Positions 13,901 through 23,800 of a DNA stretch of 64,000 nt are shown piece after piece. The stretch is from positions 1,116,001 through 1,180,000 of the forward strand of contig NW_024037068.1 of the NCBI RefSeq assembly GCF_015706575.1, written 5' to 3'. Origin of the DNA: Patiria miniata. Taxonomy: Eukaryota; Echinodermata; Asteroidea; Valvatida; Asterinidae. The translations under genes and the position numbers were made by a program. Position 1 is the first letter of the stretch, and each line of letters begins with the position of its first letter. Under the pieces are notes generated by a model. It had not been told where the DNA came from, made no database searches, and was given only the letters and a program-made list of their open reading frames with translations.

Positions 13901-16900
13901 GAGTGGGATAACAACTTTACTTCACGTCAACTTGATGCCCAGTTCAGATGGAATGCGTAAGCGGAAAGCACAAGAATCTAAAACTAGTGTGATACGCGTA
14001 ACTAGCGCAACATCGTCTGTGCTATATGGGATGTTACACTGTTGTTGCCATGGATCGACCAATCAGGATCGAGGATTCAAGTTTTGTTGAAGATAATATT
14101 CTGTGGTGTACTCGTGCTCGTGTGATAACTAATAGCACAACCTTACCTGGTTAGTCGTTCTGTCGATTGCTTGGGCATTGCACGTTCCACTCCCCCCTGC
14201 CAACACGACATTGTTATCGCAAAACTGGGCACAGTAGAGAAACTCTCCTTTCTTATCGGTACCCGAGAGGGGGACGGACTGCTCAAGTCTACCCATGGCT
14301 AGGTCCCAGACCTGAAGGGCGCTGCTGGCAACCCAAGATGCAGTTAGAATCTTACCAGACTGGAAAAAAAGGCAAAGCAAGTTATTATAAGACTGCATCG
14401 GTAAAAGGGCTCGACTCAATTCATAATCCGGGCCAATTTCCGAACAAGTTCCGGGTAGAACATTCACTTTGTCCCGAAGCTCTGCATTTGTCCGTAATCC
14501 GTGACGTAATTTTAATAGTTGTCACACGATTCCGAAGAAAGTCGGGAAAAACTGCTTTCAAAATGGCAGGCAGAGTTGATTCAACAACTGTTTTGTGTCC
14601 GAACAGAAATTATACTCATGTACAATCAGTCGTCGTAACTTGTAATTATCCTCGTCCACCATTTTTAAATTTAACCCTAACTGCCCTGAATCCTTCAAAA
14701 TCCTCTTTGCCAAAGTGGAGGAATTTGGAGGATTGAGGTTAAAGTGGCAAAAGTGCGTAGGCCGGACCTTGTGTTGTTTTTGCTCAGCCATGCATAAATA
14801 TAGGCCTGGATTATGCTTGAAATCCTCCGTACTGCTCCAGGATGTCACTGGCCAAGCCTCAACATATTGACAGTCACTGCCGCAGGATTTTGCAGGATTC
14901 AGGCAGTCGTCACCCCTACACAGACCATATCCATGAAATAATGGAGGAATTTGCAGGATTGAGGCTATATATGCTATTTTTCCATGATGCCAATTGGAGG
15001 ATTTTGCAGGACCGAAGCTACATCCTAGCAATAGGGAGTTAGGGTTAAAACGTCGCGCAGCTATGCCAACTTTCATGAAATCGATCGTAAGTTTATTGCG
15101 CAGCTGCACAACTAATTAATTGCTTAGATCCTACAACAGGCATAAGATACGCACTGTTTCGTGAAATCGGCTGCAGGTCAATGTGGTAATAAGGGGGAAT
15201 CTATTTCAATGAAAAATTTCCAATTAGAAACACCAACATACCTTGATATCAATGCCACTTCCACATACATGCGGACCGCCAATAGTTCCCTGCACACCAT
15301 GACTCGTTCGTTTATCCCAAATCTGTCCAAGAGAGATCACAAAAACATTCAGTATTTCTTATTGGTAATAGCGGACCCAGTAAGTTTTATCAAGCGACGT
15401 GCCCCTCGTGCTGGAGTTCTTGTGAGTGGTGATGAAGCAACAGACAGGAGTTTTACTCAGTCTATGGCGTTGTTTGAAACAGGCACCAAGAGCTAGCTAG
15501 GCCTACATAATAACATGTATTTATAATTATAACACCTCACCCACAGATTCTGTGTCTTGATTGGCCGAGAGCGAGTCACATGTTACTTTCTAATTTTGCT
15601 ATCTTTCTGTGCACGGCCAAAAGTACTATGCGCATAGCAACCAAAGTACTATACCATTAGCAACCAAAGTACTATTTCCACGGCGCGGTATTTGTGTGCA
15701 AATGCATGCTGGTGTGCGCGTTGAGCGTTGTGCGTAGCGCGTATTATTCCAAAGAGAGCGCGCCGCAGACTTGGGTTCAAACATTTCGTGAAGGGGTAGT
15801 TTTTAAGAGAGAAATACATTTTTCACCAATTTTGTATTGAAATTGAAGTTTATTTCAACTGTGTTCAGATTTCAATAATTTAAAATATTAAAATCAAGCA
15901 GAATCTGTGGGTGAAGTGTTATAAAACAAATATGGAATGCTTTATCTCGTGGTGAAGTAAAACTAGCCTCCCTCGGTGATCCATGGACCATTCTATTTTC
16001 CCTCGGCTTCGCCTCGGGAAAATAGAATGGTCCATGGATCACCTCGGGAGGCTAGTTTTACTACACCACTCGAAGCATTCAATATTTGTATAAGAGCACG
16101 TATCCACCATAAGTATTGGTTCTCAAGGTGCTACATCATTTATTACCCTGCTCACTGGGCCAATGAAATATTCCAAATACCATCTCAGCTCCCTGGGGAG
16201 TATATAGCTCAATGCTGCCAATTCGACACAAAGCAGCTAAAATCAATCACAATAACCATCTCTGCCCTCACAAGTACCCATTTACTCCTGGGTGGAGAGA
16301 AGCAATGAGTGACAAAGTGCCTTGCCCGAGGACAAACGCACCATAGCCACAGGCTGGACTCGAACCCACAACCTGCAGAATAACCCGCAGACCGTGAATA
16401 CATAGTATAAATACATTTTTTCGGGGGGAGGTTAATCATCCTTACTCGCAGCAGAAGCTGAATTGCGAAGGACGCAGCTACAACATGGTTGAGCCAAAGG
16501 CATGTAAAGGCACCTTAGACAGCTGCCATATGACCAATGTCTAACCACAGATCGAAAGTGTTGATTTTTGGGAAGGGAGGAAAACCAGAGAACCGGAGAA
16601 AAACCCTCGTGGCGCAGAAGAGAATCAACGAACAACCTCACTTTTTCACATATGACTTGAGCTGGGAAACATACCCGGGCCAGAGCGGTGAGAAGCGTGC
16701 ACTTAACGCACTGCGCCACCCATGCCGACCCTCCGCGTAGTAATAGCCCCCGACAAGAGATCAAGCACATGACCTCTGATGCTTTCGCAGCCACTTGCAT
16801 AGTAATTTTGACTTCGCCTTTACCTTGAGACAGTTGTCCCAGCCTCCGGTGACAAAGATACTGTTGTCGTCTGGGTGGAACTTGAGAGCAAAGACCCGCC

Positions 16901-19900
16901 TGCCATGGCCCAAATCGTTCTCGTCCTCACTCACTGGCAGGAGTTGGTTGGAACCCTCGTACGTTTGTAGTAACTGGAGGGAGAAATTATCAAATCTCAA
17001 TACATTTGTGGCAATTGTGTACTTACGGGCCCCTATTTAATTTTGGTCAAGCTAAGAGTCAAAAGTGTGAATCTGATTTGATTTGACCAATCTTAATTAA
17101 AGGTAGGGTAGATCATTTGTCGTTTGAAGCAACAAAAGTGCTCAAAATCTACAGACGGGTACTTAACAACTAACCTGATGACGCTTTAGCTCTGTGAATG
17201 CTGTATATTCGGAGAAGAAACAATATTCTAGGATCTCTTTTTCAATTCAAAGTTTTCCCGAGTCATGTTTTGAATTGAGCCTGAAATCAGCATCCAGGAA
17301 ACGTTCTCATTTAGCTGATTGCAGCTACCCGATGTCACATGCTGAACTGATGAATTATAGCAACCATGGCAACTGTGCGCGCGTGTGCATTGCGTCAACA
17401 CTTGTGCGCACCCATTCACGGATGCGCCAAATTTCCAACGATCGTTGCAAATGGCCTTCTTTCATTTTTTTTCTTCAAAATGACAGCATGCCAGAAAGAA
17501 TAATTTCACAGGGAGTTTAGTGTCATTTCTATTTTTAAACCAAGTAAGCTTTTCAACAATAATTTTGTCAGTTACTTTTTGGATAGCTGCAAATGATATA
17601 CTCTACCTTTCATTATCATCTGATAATGTTAGCGCTCTCTCTAAAAGTCTGAATCAATCAAGTTTTACCTGATTTGTTTGGGCGTCGTATAGCCTGATGC
17701 ACAGATCCTTGCCTGCTGTGGCGTACACATCCCCATCCAAACTGAAGTCTATCGCATTGATCTCATTATTCTTTTCTAGATAGAGTATGAAAATCAAAAC
17801 AAAATTTATTTCTTTCTTTGTAAACTCCTAGCCTGAAAGTAGAACTAGGGAAGCAATTAATATCCCAAGCTCAGGGTGACACAAAGACTGCCATCTATGC
17901 GACAGTATACAAATATAGCATGGTTTGAGGTTGGATAGTCAATATTAGCTACCCGAGGTATTGGAAGTTGACAAACTAGTCCCGAGGCGAAGTCAACTTA
18001 CAATACTGAGGGGAGCTAATATCGACAATCCACCCAAAATAAACCACGTAATATTTGTTTTACTATACCTCATACATATTCAGTTGCTGAATTTTCTCGT
18101 TGCAGTACGCAACCTTGGCATAAAATCTTCAGAGAAACTTGTCCAGCTCACCAGAAGAATATTGGTCAACCTCAGAAAAGTTCAGTTCTTTTGCAAAACA
18201 CAAACAGTTTCTACCGCATTGAGGACAACTTTCTTTTAGCAGGGGAGACGTCTTTATTGTCCAAAATATTCTCCAGTTCGGCATCATTGACTTCGGGAAA
18301 ATGCTGATTAACATTTTTACGTGTGCTGTCATCTTTTCTGATGTGCGTAGCTAGGGAGATGTTTGTGCGTACTACACCCGTGCGACATTTCCACGATTGC
18401 GTCGTAAAGCGCATGTGTAATGGACTATCGTACGGGTAACCAATGCGATAGTCTACTACGTATTCGTATTTACCCAGTGCGTGAATACCTGCGTGCACGC
18501 TTGGTAAACAGCAAAAGTAGCGGCCGGCACGTGATGGTGAATGGACCAGTGAGAATTCGGCTCTCGGTCATGAATATGTATGAGGTATAGTAAAAGGGAC
18601 TGTAAATCAAGTTTCGGACCGTTGGGAACACTGACAAACCTTAAAGAGGTTGTGGAATGCTCGAAGACCTTTCCGTCATTTTTTGGGTATATGTAACGAC
18701 TATTGTTTCTGTCATGAAATGGGTACAAAGGGTACATTTGAGAGCTATTTTTCAGGTCCTGTTTCGACCCGAACGTGCAATTTGTGTAAAAGTCGTCGTT
18801 GCGGGCAGCAAACAAAACACAGTAAATCGTGACGTAATAAACAGGACTCGTTTATGCTACTCTGCATTGGGAGTCCTGTTTATCACGTCACGATTTACTG
18901 TGTTTTGTTTGCTGCCCGCAACGACGACTTTTACACAAATTGCACGTTCGGGTCGAAACAGGCATGACAGGACTTGAAAAACAGCTCTCAAAAGTACCTT
19001 TTGTACTCATTTTATGACAGAAACAATAGTCGTATTTATTTCATCACACCTTAGGCTACATATACCCGAAATATGACGGAAATGTCTTCGAGCATTCCAC
19101 AACCTCTTTAATGGATAGACACAACACTACTCTGTTGTTTTCTCACCTTTGTTGAACATTTTCTTCTTTGTTTCTTCTATATCCCACACGTTGATGTTAC
19201 CGTCGGCACCCACCGACACCAGCTCGTTTTTATGCTCGGGATGAAAGCTTAGCCCCATCACCGGTAACTCCATGCGACCTCCCTTATGTAGGCTTTTCAC
19301 CATCTCACCCGTATTAGTGCTGTACAACTGGAAAAACAAAAAACAAAACAGTTATTATGAAATCCTAATATTGCGCCTTTCGTAGAAATGCTAGTCTTAC
19401 TTAGTACCACTGCTATTGGGGGGGGGGGAGGATAGTATACAGATACAACATGGTTTGTGGGGAAAAAGTGAAAACCAATGACCCCGAGGTGTTGGATGAT
19501 TGGGACTATCTTCGCCTCGGGAGATAGTCCCAATCATCCAGCACCTCGGAGTCATTTCCCCGCAAAAAAAAACAACATTGTATCTGTTTTACTATACCTC
19601 ATAAATATTTATCAGGCAGCTGCGGTATTTCATTGGTCCATTTCACCATGTTTTTGATCGTGCAGTATTTTGATAAACTGAAACATTTATTTATTTTATT
19701 TTAAGAGACAAACAGAATAGAAATTTAATGTTGTGTCATTAACTGTACCATTCACACAAAACACTGGATTTATTATTACATTGTATTGTCCAAATTTCAC
19801 CCAGTTCTTCCTCCGTAAAATCGCAAAGCGAGCACCATGGGTTACCATTGCCGTAATAGACTGGCACAACTATCCTCACGGGTGATCACCACGGTACGCA

Positions 19901-20799
19901 CATAAAGCGTCTGCGTCGTTGGTAAAAAGATAACACAGTACTGGAATAAATCTAAGGCTGCTCTCCTTGTATGCGCCGGACGCCCGGCGATCACTGCAGC
20001 TCTGCGAGACTGCCGCATTGTACCGCATGACCGCGCCAGCTTGCCTTGCGCTCAAATACTGTGTCAGACGAAACAGTCCAGCAGTGGATGTTTCGGAAAA
20101 CAATAATCCACCACCTTGGATCCATCATTAGAACAAAAAAAGTGCCTGCGTCCTCCTTTTTTGAAAAAGTTTGTACGAGAAACTGTTTTTTTTATTTGGC
20201 TTAATTGCACAGTGAGTGATAACGTGCTTGGATCAGTCCTTAACCAGCTCGTGCCGGGAAAACATTTGTATTTTGACAAGAACGGAACGAGGCGCGGGAT
20301 TACTATTCACTCGACCTCAATGCCAGGCGGGTTGAAGCCATCACCCTCGGGCAGCACACTCATATTTCCGGCCTCGCTCGCTGCGAGCGCGTCGCTGACA
20401 GATAGTTCCGGCCTCGCTCCCTGCATGTTTATCTGTCATCCATTTTGAACCCCGCAAAACCTTTGCGCGAATACACGTCATCCGGCGTGAAAAGAGCCAG
20501 TATAGTATCGAGGTCCCATTTGAGGGGCTAGCCTGCATGCCCAGACACCGCAGCTAGGGCTAACTTTAATAGTTGGGACCACAAACACTGCAATTTACCA
20601 GGACTCCCCCATTTCCACAGCCGATTGCCAGCAAATCGCCATCGTGAGAGAACTGCAGGCTGTACACCCCTGAGAAGTAGTCAGTGATGTCGATGACTCG
20701 TAATGACATCAGCTTGGTGAAGGTTGCTTGTGGTTTGGACTGCTCACTGTCGATGGCACGACCAGCGCGGATGGCTGCTTCAAGTCGTCGGCGAGCCAT
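7847..20799 (-). CDS. WD40-repeat protein, 7 coding exons, 350 aa (whole gene span)
   Basis: Seven exons join on the minus strand with GT-AG introns into one frame: 20799-20599, 19327-19147, 17775-17669, 16973-16824, 15322-15242, 14359-14147 and 7966-7847 (1053 nt with stop). The product is a beta-propeller of WD40 repeats: YSLQFSHDGDLLAIGCGNG near residue 50, MGLSFHPEHKNELVSVGADGNINVWD near 90-115, INAIDFSLDGDVYATAGKDLCIRLYD near 130-158, then VFALKFHPDDNSIFVTGGWDNCLK into IWDKR, and ILTASWVASSALQVWD. Such proteins act as interaction scaffolds and have no catalytic residues. A GGPHVCGSGIDIK stretch near 228-240 looks like a family signature, but I cannot assign a named ortholog. The start is ATG 20799, with an in-frame TAG at 20808-20806 just upstream. 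Introns 1-6 carry many transposon insertions. The exon structure is confident; the function is unknown. Confidence 0.9.
8091..8345 (+). repeat. tRNA-like SINE fragment
   Basis: GGTTCAATAGTTATGGCGTC followed by GGGTTTCAGCCC resembles degenerate box A and box B of a tRNA-derived SINE. It is followed by CTTGGGCAAGACGCTTTAC, a tail seen in related form at 16300 and 44950. It lies in the last intron of the WD40 gene. Confidence 0.45.
8507..9073 (+). mobile_element. TTAA-flanked MITE family A, copy 1
   Basis: Ends AGGTAAGTACAAATATAGAT and, inverted, AGGTAGAGTTAGAGTAGATC, flanked by TTAA on both sides (8503-8506, 9074-9077). It is 567 bp and non-coding, with the shared core CTCAGTGAATGCTGTA ... ACAATATTCTAGGATCTC. 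Confidence 0.75.
9074..10098. other. Intronic DNA, nothing identified
   Basis: Intron 6 of the WD40 gene. No exon or bounded repeat supported. Confidence 0.4.
10099..10591 (+). mobile_element. TTAA-flanked MITE family A, copy 2 (5' truncated)
   Basis: Same core and right end as 8507-9073 (GCAAATGATGGATTGTACC, then TTAA at 10592). The first ~50 bp of the family are missing on the left. Confidence 0.7.
10596..12375. other. Intronic DNA with one dispersed repeat
   Basis: Part of WD40 intron 6. The stretch 11545-11695 (GTGTCTCATTCAAAAGTGAA, GAAACTAGCAA, GCATCTTTAA) recurs in diverged form at 60610-60762. Nothing coding. Confidence 0.45.
12376..12520. mobile_element. Short MITE 'AGGCATGCAACT', copy 2
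   Basis: Same layout as 4309-4449: AGGCATGCAACTGG ... CACACAAGACT ... TTTTTCAATTTGTAATGGCA ... AGTTGCATCCCT. Confidence 0.7.
12521..13729. other. Intronic DNA, loose CAGTCA clusters
   Basis: No exon seen. From 13375 to 13680 the word CAGTCA and its variants recur irregularly without a fixed period. Confidence 0.35.
13730..13917. mobile_element. Small foldback element
   Basis: GTTATCCCATGAGCGCAAGC with ACACAGAAAA on the left pairs with TTTTCTGTGTTACAGGAGC and CACGAGTGGGATAACAAC on the right. A G-run lies in the middle. The non-coding loop is about 110 bp. Confidence 0.65.
14147..14359 (-). CDS. WD40 gene coding exon 6 (residues 241-311)
   Basis: Acceptor TTTTTTTCCAG before TCTGGTAAGATTC (SGKILTASWVASSALQVWD), then a second blade part with FLYCAQFCDNNVVLAGGSG. 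Donor CAG|GTAAGG, phase 0. A TTAA-flanked element sits 316 bp upstream in intron 5 (14675-15044). Confidence 0.93.
14675..15044 (+). mobile_element. TTAA-flanked MITE family B, copy 1 (piggyBac-like ends)
   Basis: TTAA (14671-14674), then CCCTAACTGCCCTGAATCC ... GGGAGTTAGGG, then TTAA (15045-15048). TTAA target duplication with CCC-starting ends is the piggyBac signature. 370 bp, with internal GGAGGAATTTGCAGGATTGA motifs. It sits in WD40 intron 5, apparently inserted next to an older element end at 15161-15177. Confidence 0.8.
15242..15322 (-). CDS. WD40 gene coding exon 5 (residues 214-240)
   Basis: An 81-nt phase 0-0 exon. Acceptor CTCTTGGACAG, then ATTTGGGATAAACGA (IWDKRTSHGVQGTIGG), ending PHVCGSGIDIK and donor AAG|GTATGT. 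It completes the blade cut at the end of exon 4 (WDNCLK + IWDKR), which strongly supports the exon. It is preceded by transposon-derived sequence at 15522-16093. Confidence 0.9.
15522..15930. mobile_element. TIR element 'TTATAACACCTCACCCACAG'
   Basis: The left end TATAACACCTCACCCACAGA and inverted right end TCTGTGGGTGAAGTGTTATA match closely. The interior includes CACCAATTTTGTATTGAAAT, which recurs at 35013. It directly abuts the foldback at 15929-16093. Located in WD40 intron 4. Confidence 0.7.
15929..16093. mobile_element. Foldback family F, copy 1 (near-perfect palindrome)
   Basis: The ends ACAAATATGGAATGCTT / AAGCATTCAATATTTGT enclose arms that pair for about 75 bp around the core CCCTCGGCTTCGCCTCGGG. 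The whole fits one hairpin. In WD40 intron 4. Confidence 0.8.
16256..16395 (-). repeat. tRNA-like SINE 3' part
   Basis: On the minus strand GGTTGTGGGTTCGAGTCC is a good tRNA box B, followed by TTTGTCCTCGGGCAAGGCAC. The AAGTGCCTTGC... tail recurs near 44953. Boundaries approximate. Confidence 0.5.
16500..16740 (-). repeat. tRNA-derived SINE
   Basis: Minus strand: GGGTGGCGCAGTGCGTTAAG (box A-like), GGCCCGGGTATG (degraded box B), and a tail GGTTTTTCTCCGGTTCTCTG then GTTTTCCTCCC. The SINE at 63385 has the same kind of tail. In WD40 intron 4, next to exon 4. Confidence 0.6.
16824..16973 (-). CDS. WD40 gene coding exon 4 (residues 164-213)
   Basis: Acceptor TCCCTCCAG before TTACTACAAACG (LLQTYEGSNQLLPVSED), then a blade core VFALKFHPDDNSIFVTGGWD. 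It ends CTCAAG|GTAAAG, so the closing strand (IWDKR) lies in the next exon. Confidence 0.93.
17101..17609 (+). mobile_element. TTAA-flanked MITE family A, copy 3
   Basis: TTAA, then AGGTAGGGTAGATCATTTGT ... GCAAATGATATACTCTACCT. The right TTAA is mutated. The core matches 8507-9073 throughout (CTGTGAATGCTGTATATTC, TTCACAGGGAGTTTAG). In WD40 intron 3. Confidence 0.75.
17669..17775 (-). CDS. WD40 gene coding exon 3 (residues 128-163)
   Basis: A 107-nt exon found by eye. Acceptor TCTATCTAG, then AAAAGAATAATGAG. The split codon G|AA gives E, followed by KNNEINAIDFSLDGDVYATAGK and DLCIRLYDAQTNQ, a clean WD40 blade. Donor CAG|GTAAAACT, phase 0. Confidence 0.92.
17905..18057. mobile_element. Foldback family F, copy 2
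   Basis: Ends ACAAATATAGCATGGTTT / AAACCACGTAATATTTGT, with arms GGATAGTCAATATTAGCT / AGCTAATATCGACAATCC around CCCGAGGCGAAG. Arm sequence differs from copy 1. In WD40 intron 2. Confidence 0.7.
18058..18597. mobile_element. TIR element 'TTTTACTATACCTCATACATATTCA'
   Basis: Inverted ends TTTTACTATACCTCATACAT (18058) and ATGTATGAGGTATAGTAAAA (18577) bound 540 bp. An internal part (TTACCCAGTGCGTG, CGTGCACGCTTGGTA) recurs in opposite orientation at 52735-53040. Adjacent to foldback copy 2. Confidence 0.7.
18645..19107. mobile_element. TTAA-flanked giant palindrome
   Basis: TTAA, then AGAGGTTGTGGAATGCTCGA on the left; TCGAGCATTCCACAACCTCT, then TTAA on the right. Arms of ~205 bp and ~237 bp meet at a ~21-bp loop (18850-18870). 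The inner arms are virtually identical (CACGATTTACTGTGTTTTGT etc.), while the outer arms show small indels. The whole lies in WD40 intron 2 (17776-19146), 40 bp from exon 2. Confidence 0.85.
19147..19327 (-). CDS. WD40 gene coding exon 2 (residues 68-127)
   Basis: Acceptor TTTTTCCAG precedes TTGTACAGC (LYSTNTGEMVKSL), in frame with exon 1. It encodes a full WD40 blade ending NINVWDIEETKKKMFNKG. The donor is AAAG|GTGAGA, phase 1. Confidence 0.93.
19430..19610. mobile_element. Foldback family F, copy 3
   Basis: GATACAACATGG ... GATGATTGGGACTATC, core TTCGCCTCGGG, then GATAGTCCCAATCATC ... CATTGTATC, followed by TTTTACTATACCTCATAAAT. The arms are unrelated to copies 1 and 2. WD40 intron 1. Confidence 0.75.
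20244..20502 (+). mobile_element. TTAA-associated MITE family G, copy 2
   Basis: TTAA, then CCAGCTCGTGCCGGGAA; interior ATTTCCGGCCTCGCTCGCTG then CGAGCGCGTCGCTGAC, matching 55064-55302. The right end is diverged and lacks TTAA. WD40 intron 1, ending ~95 bp from exon 1. Confidence 0.65.
20599..20799 (-). CDS. WD40 gene coding exon 1 (residues 1-67)
   Basis: Starts with ATG GCT CGC (MARRRLEAAIRAGRA), a basic, helical-looking N-terminus ahead of the propeller, and ends in first-repeat sequence GCGNGGVL. The donor is CTG|GTAAATTG, phase 0. An acceptor-like CTGCAG lies at 20820-20815, and a strong donor-like A|GTAAGTAAG near 21189. Together they suggest a 5' untranslated exon upstream, which is inference. 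Confidence 0.9.
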
Positions 20800-20814
20800 G
20801 ATCAACTATGTGCA

Positions 20815-23800
20815 CTGCAGGTGAGGTGATCAAAACATTAATCATGCACTTTTTATCATCAAGATCCATATGAGCAACAGATACAAATTTACTTTACATT
20901 AATTTCTGAATCAAATAAACACAAAACATACAAGAAAAATGCACAAAGATTTAACATAAAAGGACGGAAAATGAAACTATGCACACCTCCCCCCCCCCCT
21001 CCCCCTTCCATGCCTTGCATGAATTGGTGATCAGTCCACTGGCATGTCGCACACACTACCCACCATAAATGTGGCTGAAATACTCCGTACTGTACAATAC
21101 GACCTGTATTATTAGTTTTTAATGCTGAATGTTTCAGAGTTGTAGGAGTTTAAAACCAAAAGATCATCATGATCATCCACTTACTTACTGAGAATCGTTC
21201 ACACTTTGCCGCGTGTACGCCGTACTCGACGGACGGTCGATCGTCGTCTGTAAACAAAACTAAAACGTACTCTCTGAAATGCGTGTCGACGTGAAAATCA
21301 ATAGAGGTCGCTCTTGTGATTTTGCAGTAGTGTCTGTGGATAAAATAAAACCACAGACACAATGCATGCAATGCGCGGTGCACTTTTAAACAAAAAGAAC
21401 ACAGTCCGTTGTCGGGCAATAACTCAAGCAACACAAGATGTATTAAATTGAAATTTCGTTCAGTGATTTTTCATGGTGTTCATCATTTGGAGATTTGTGT
21501 AACATTAGTGCATTTAATTTCATGAGAAACCATCAAACAATAAAGAAAATAATATGACACGAACAATAGTGTTTTAAACCGTTTAACGCGAATACGATCC
21601 GAATGTCACTTTTCATGGAAAGCACCACATTCACTTTGCAAAGGATTTGCTGAATTGACATTTTGATTGTTTCACTATTCTGCAAGGGCACCAAAAAAAA
21701 TTATGACTGGTAAGCCAATTTAATAATGAACTTTTAGATGAAAAAAAAATACTTCAATTGCTCAATCCGTTAAAATTATATCACCATTTAAACGAATTAC
21801 CCTAAAATCTGTTTTGTCCACAAAATGCGATTTCAAGAGTTACAATTGTCTTCAAACATCACCAGCGATAAACCTCAGTTTTAAAAGTTACAAATATTAA
21901 ACAAAGTCATTTTGAAGACCCGTCCGTACCAGTGTTAGCCAAAGCAGGGTTGTTAATAGAGAAGTTGTTGAAACAAGTGTCATTTTCTTTGTTGTTCCAA
22001 AAAGTCAGAACACACAATAAATGACTTTTTTGGACGAAACTGATCTTAGGGTTAATCTAATCTAATCTAATGTAATCCTGCACCATGTTCCGAAGGACGT
22101 TGGCTCCACGAATGTTCGCTGAACTTCGCTCTCCACTCCTGTCTTGCGCTCTACGGTGTGCCAGGTAGAGGGCGCTGTTAACCTTGATGTCATTTTCCCA
22201 TCTCTCCCTTGGCCTACCCCGTCTATTTTCCCAGTCGTTGTTTCTAGAAGGATGCGTTTTGAAACACTGTTGTTTTCCATCCTCACTATGTGGCCAAACC
22301 AGGCAAGTTGGGTTTTATAATAATGTGTAATAAGGTGATTAACTCCGGTGGATTGCCGTCAGCCGAAAATCTCCTCCACACCTCGTCATGAACAAACATC
22401 TTAGGGTTACTTCGTTTAAATACTGATAAAATGTTAACGTGTATAGAGCAATTGAAATAATTTTCTCACTTGAAAGTAGTTGAAATGTGCTTCCAAGTCA
22501 TAATAATTTTGGTACTACATACGGTACGTATTGTATATGAAATATATTTCTTTGCCGTTTTGGAGTTACGGTTTTTTTGGACTCGCCCTGTAAATGTCAA
22601 ACAATAAACCATTCATATATCAAGAGCCTGGCAGAGCAGTGCAGAAGAGAACCGTTGCTGAAAGTTGGCATCACGTGACCACAACATCCATAAGACTTGT
22701 CACATGTCACATCGTCTATTGCCAAATTTAGTTTGAATTAACGTGCAGGCCTTTATCATTATCAAAACACATGCATCACTAGATTTTAAAGTCATTTTGT
22801 GACAGTCACAAAAATATAAGTTGGGCGTATTTTACGAATTGGAGTTAGGCCTATATATCTATTGACGTTTTTAATTTTATGGCAATTATGTGCCGGGTGT
22901 GTTTTTTTTTCAGGGGCAAAAAAAAGACACAACGAACAAAGGCTCGGTATCATTATTCCCAGTGAGAATATCATTACCTCAATTCTTATATTCAGTTAGG
23001 GTTGGTTTCTTTTTAGTTCAATTCGATAGATTTCTCCTTCAAACGAACAGTGCCTTAAGTTATCCGCGAAATAATGTAAAAGCGACACTCTTCACTCTTT
23101 CTTACCAGAAGTATTGTTTCTGTTATGTGCTTCGCGCTAAAGATTATTGGAATTGTATTGGGGTTGGAAAGTTGATAATTGAAAACTTCACATATTGAAC
23201 CACCTCCACGTAAGATTGGACTGATTATTGTTGTGCAAACATGCAAGGTCGCAACTTATCTAATGCTTAAGTAAAATATTAGCAATTAAATAGTAAAAAC
23301 TTGAGGGTGCAAAGCACCTTCTTCTTTTTTAAACGTTCCGGCATTGCTCTGTCACGTAACGTTCTGAAATGAGCTCTGAATTAAATACAAATTTCTATTG
23401 CGCCACACGACATACGTCACGAGTGACCCTGAAAACCGTCGAAGGTTGTGCTTGAAAAATCAGCACCAATTGTTATTTTGCTGACGTTTGAAGGAGAAAG
23501 TGACCCAAAGCGAGCGAATGAACAAAAAAAAGTAATTGTTTGCTTGTAATGTTGGTCGGCCTTGAGCGGTTACAATAATTGAAAACGATGACCGCCATAA
23601 ACGACCATAACATGCATGAACTCAGGTGAACAAAAATTCACAGATTTTACGATACCGCCCTCAGGTGTTGAATTACGCTATAACTTTTACGTGTAGATGA
23701 TACTTTTTACCTGCTTTCTACTAAACCTTGACAGCAAAATTGGTATGTGTTGCTGGCAATTTTTGTTTTGTTAATTACTCTCTATTTGTTTGGTTTTAAA

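Noticed and set aside
14167..15109. Open frames of 183-189 codons on both strands
   Set aside because: They cover WD40 exon 6 in the wrong strand or frame and the TTAA-flanked MITE; the translation is that of repeat DNA.
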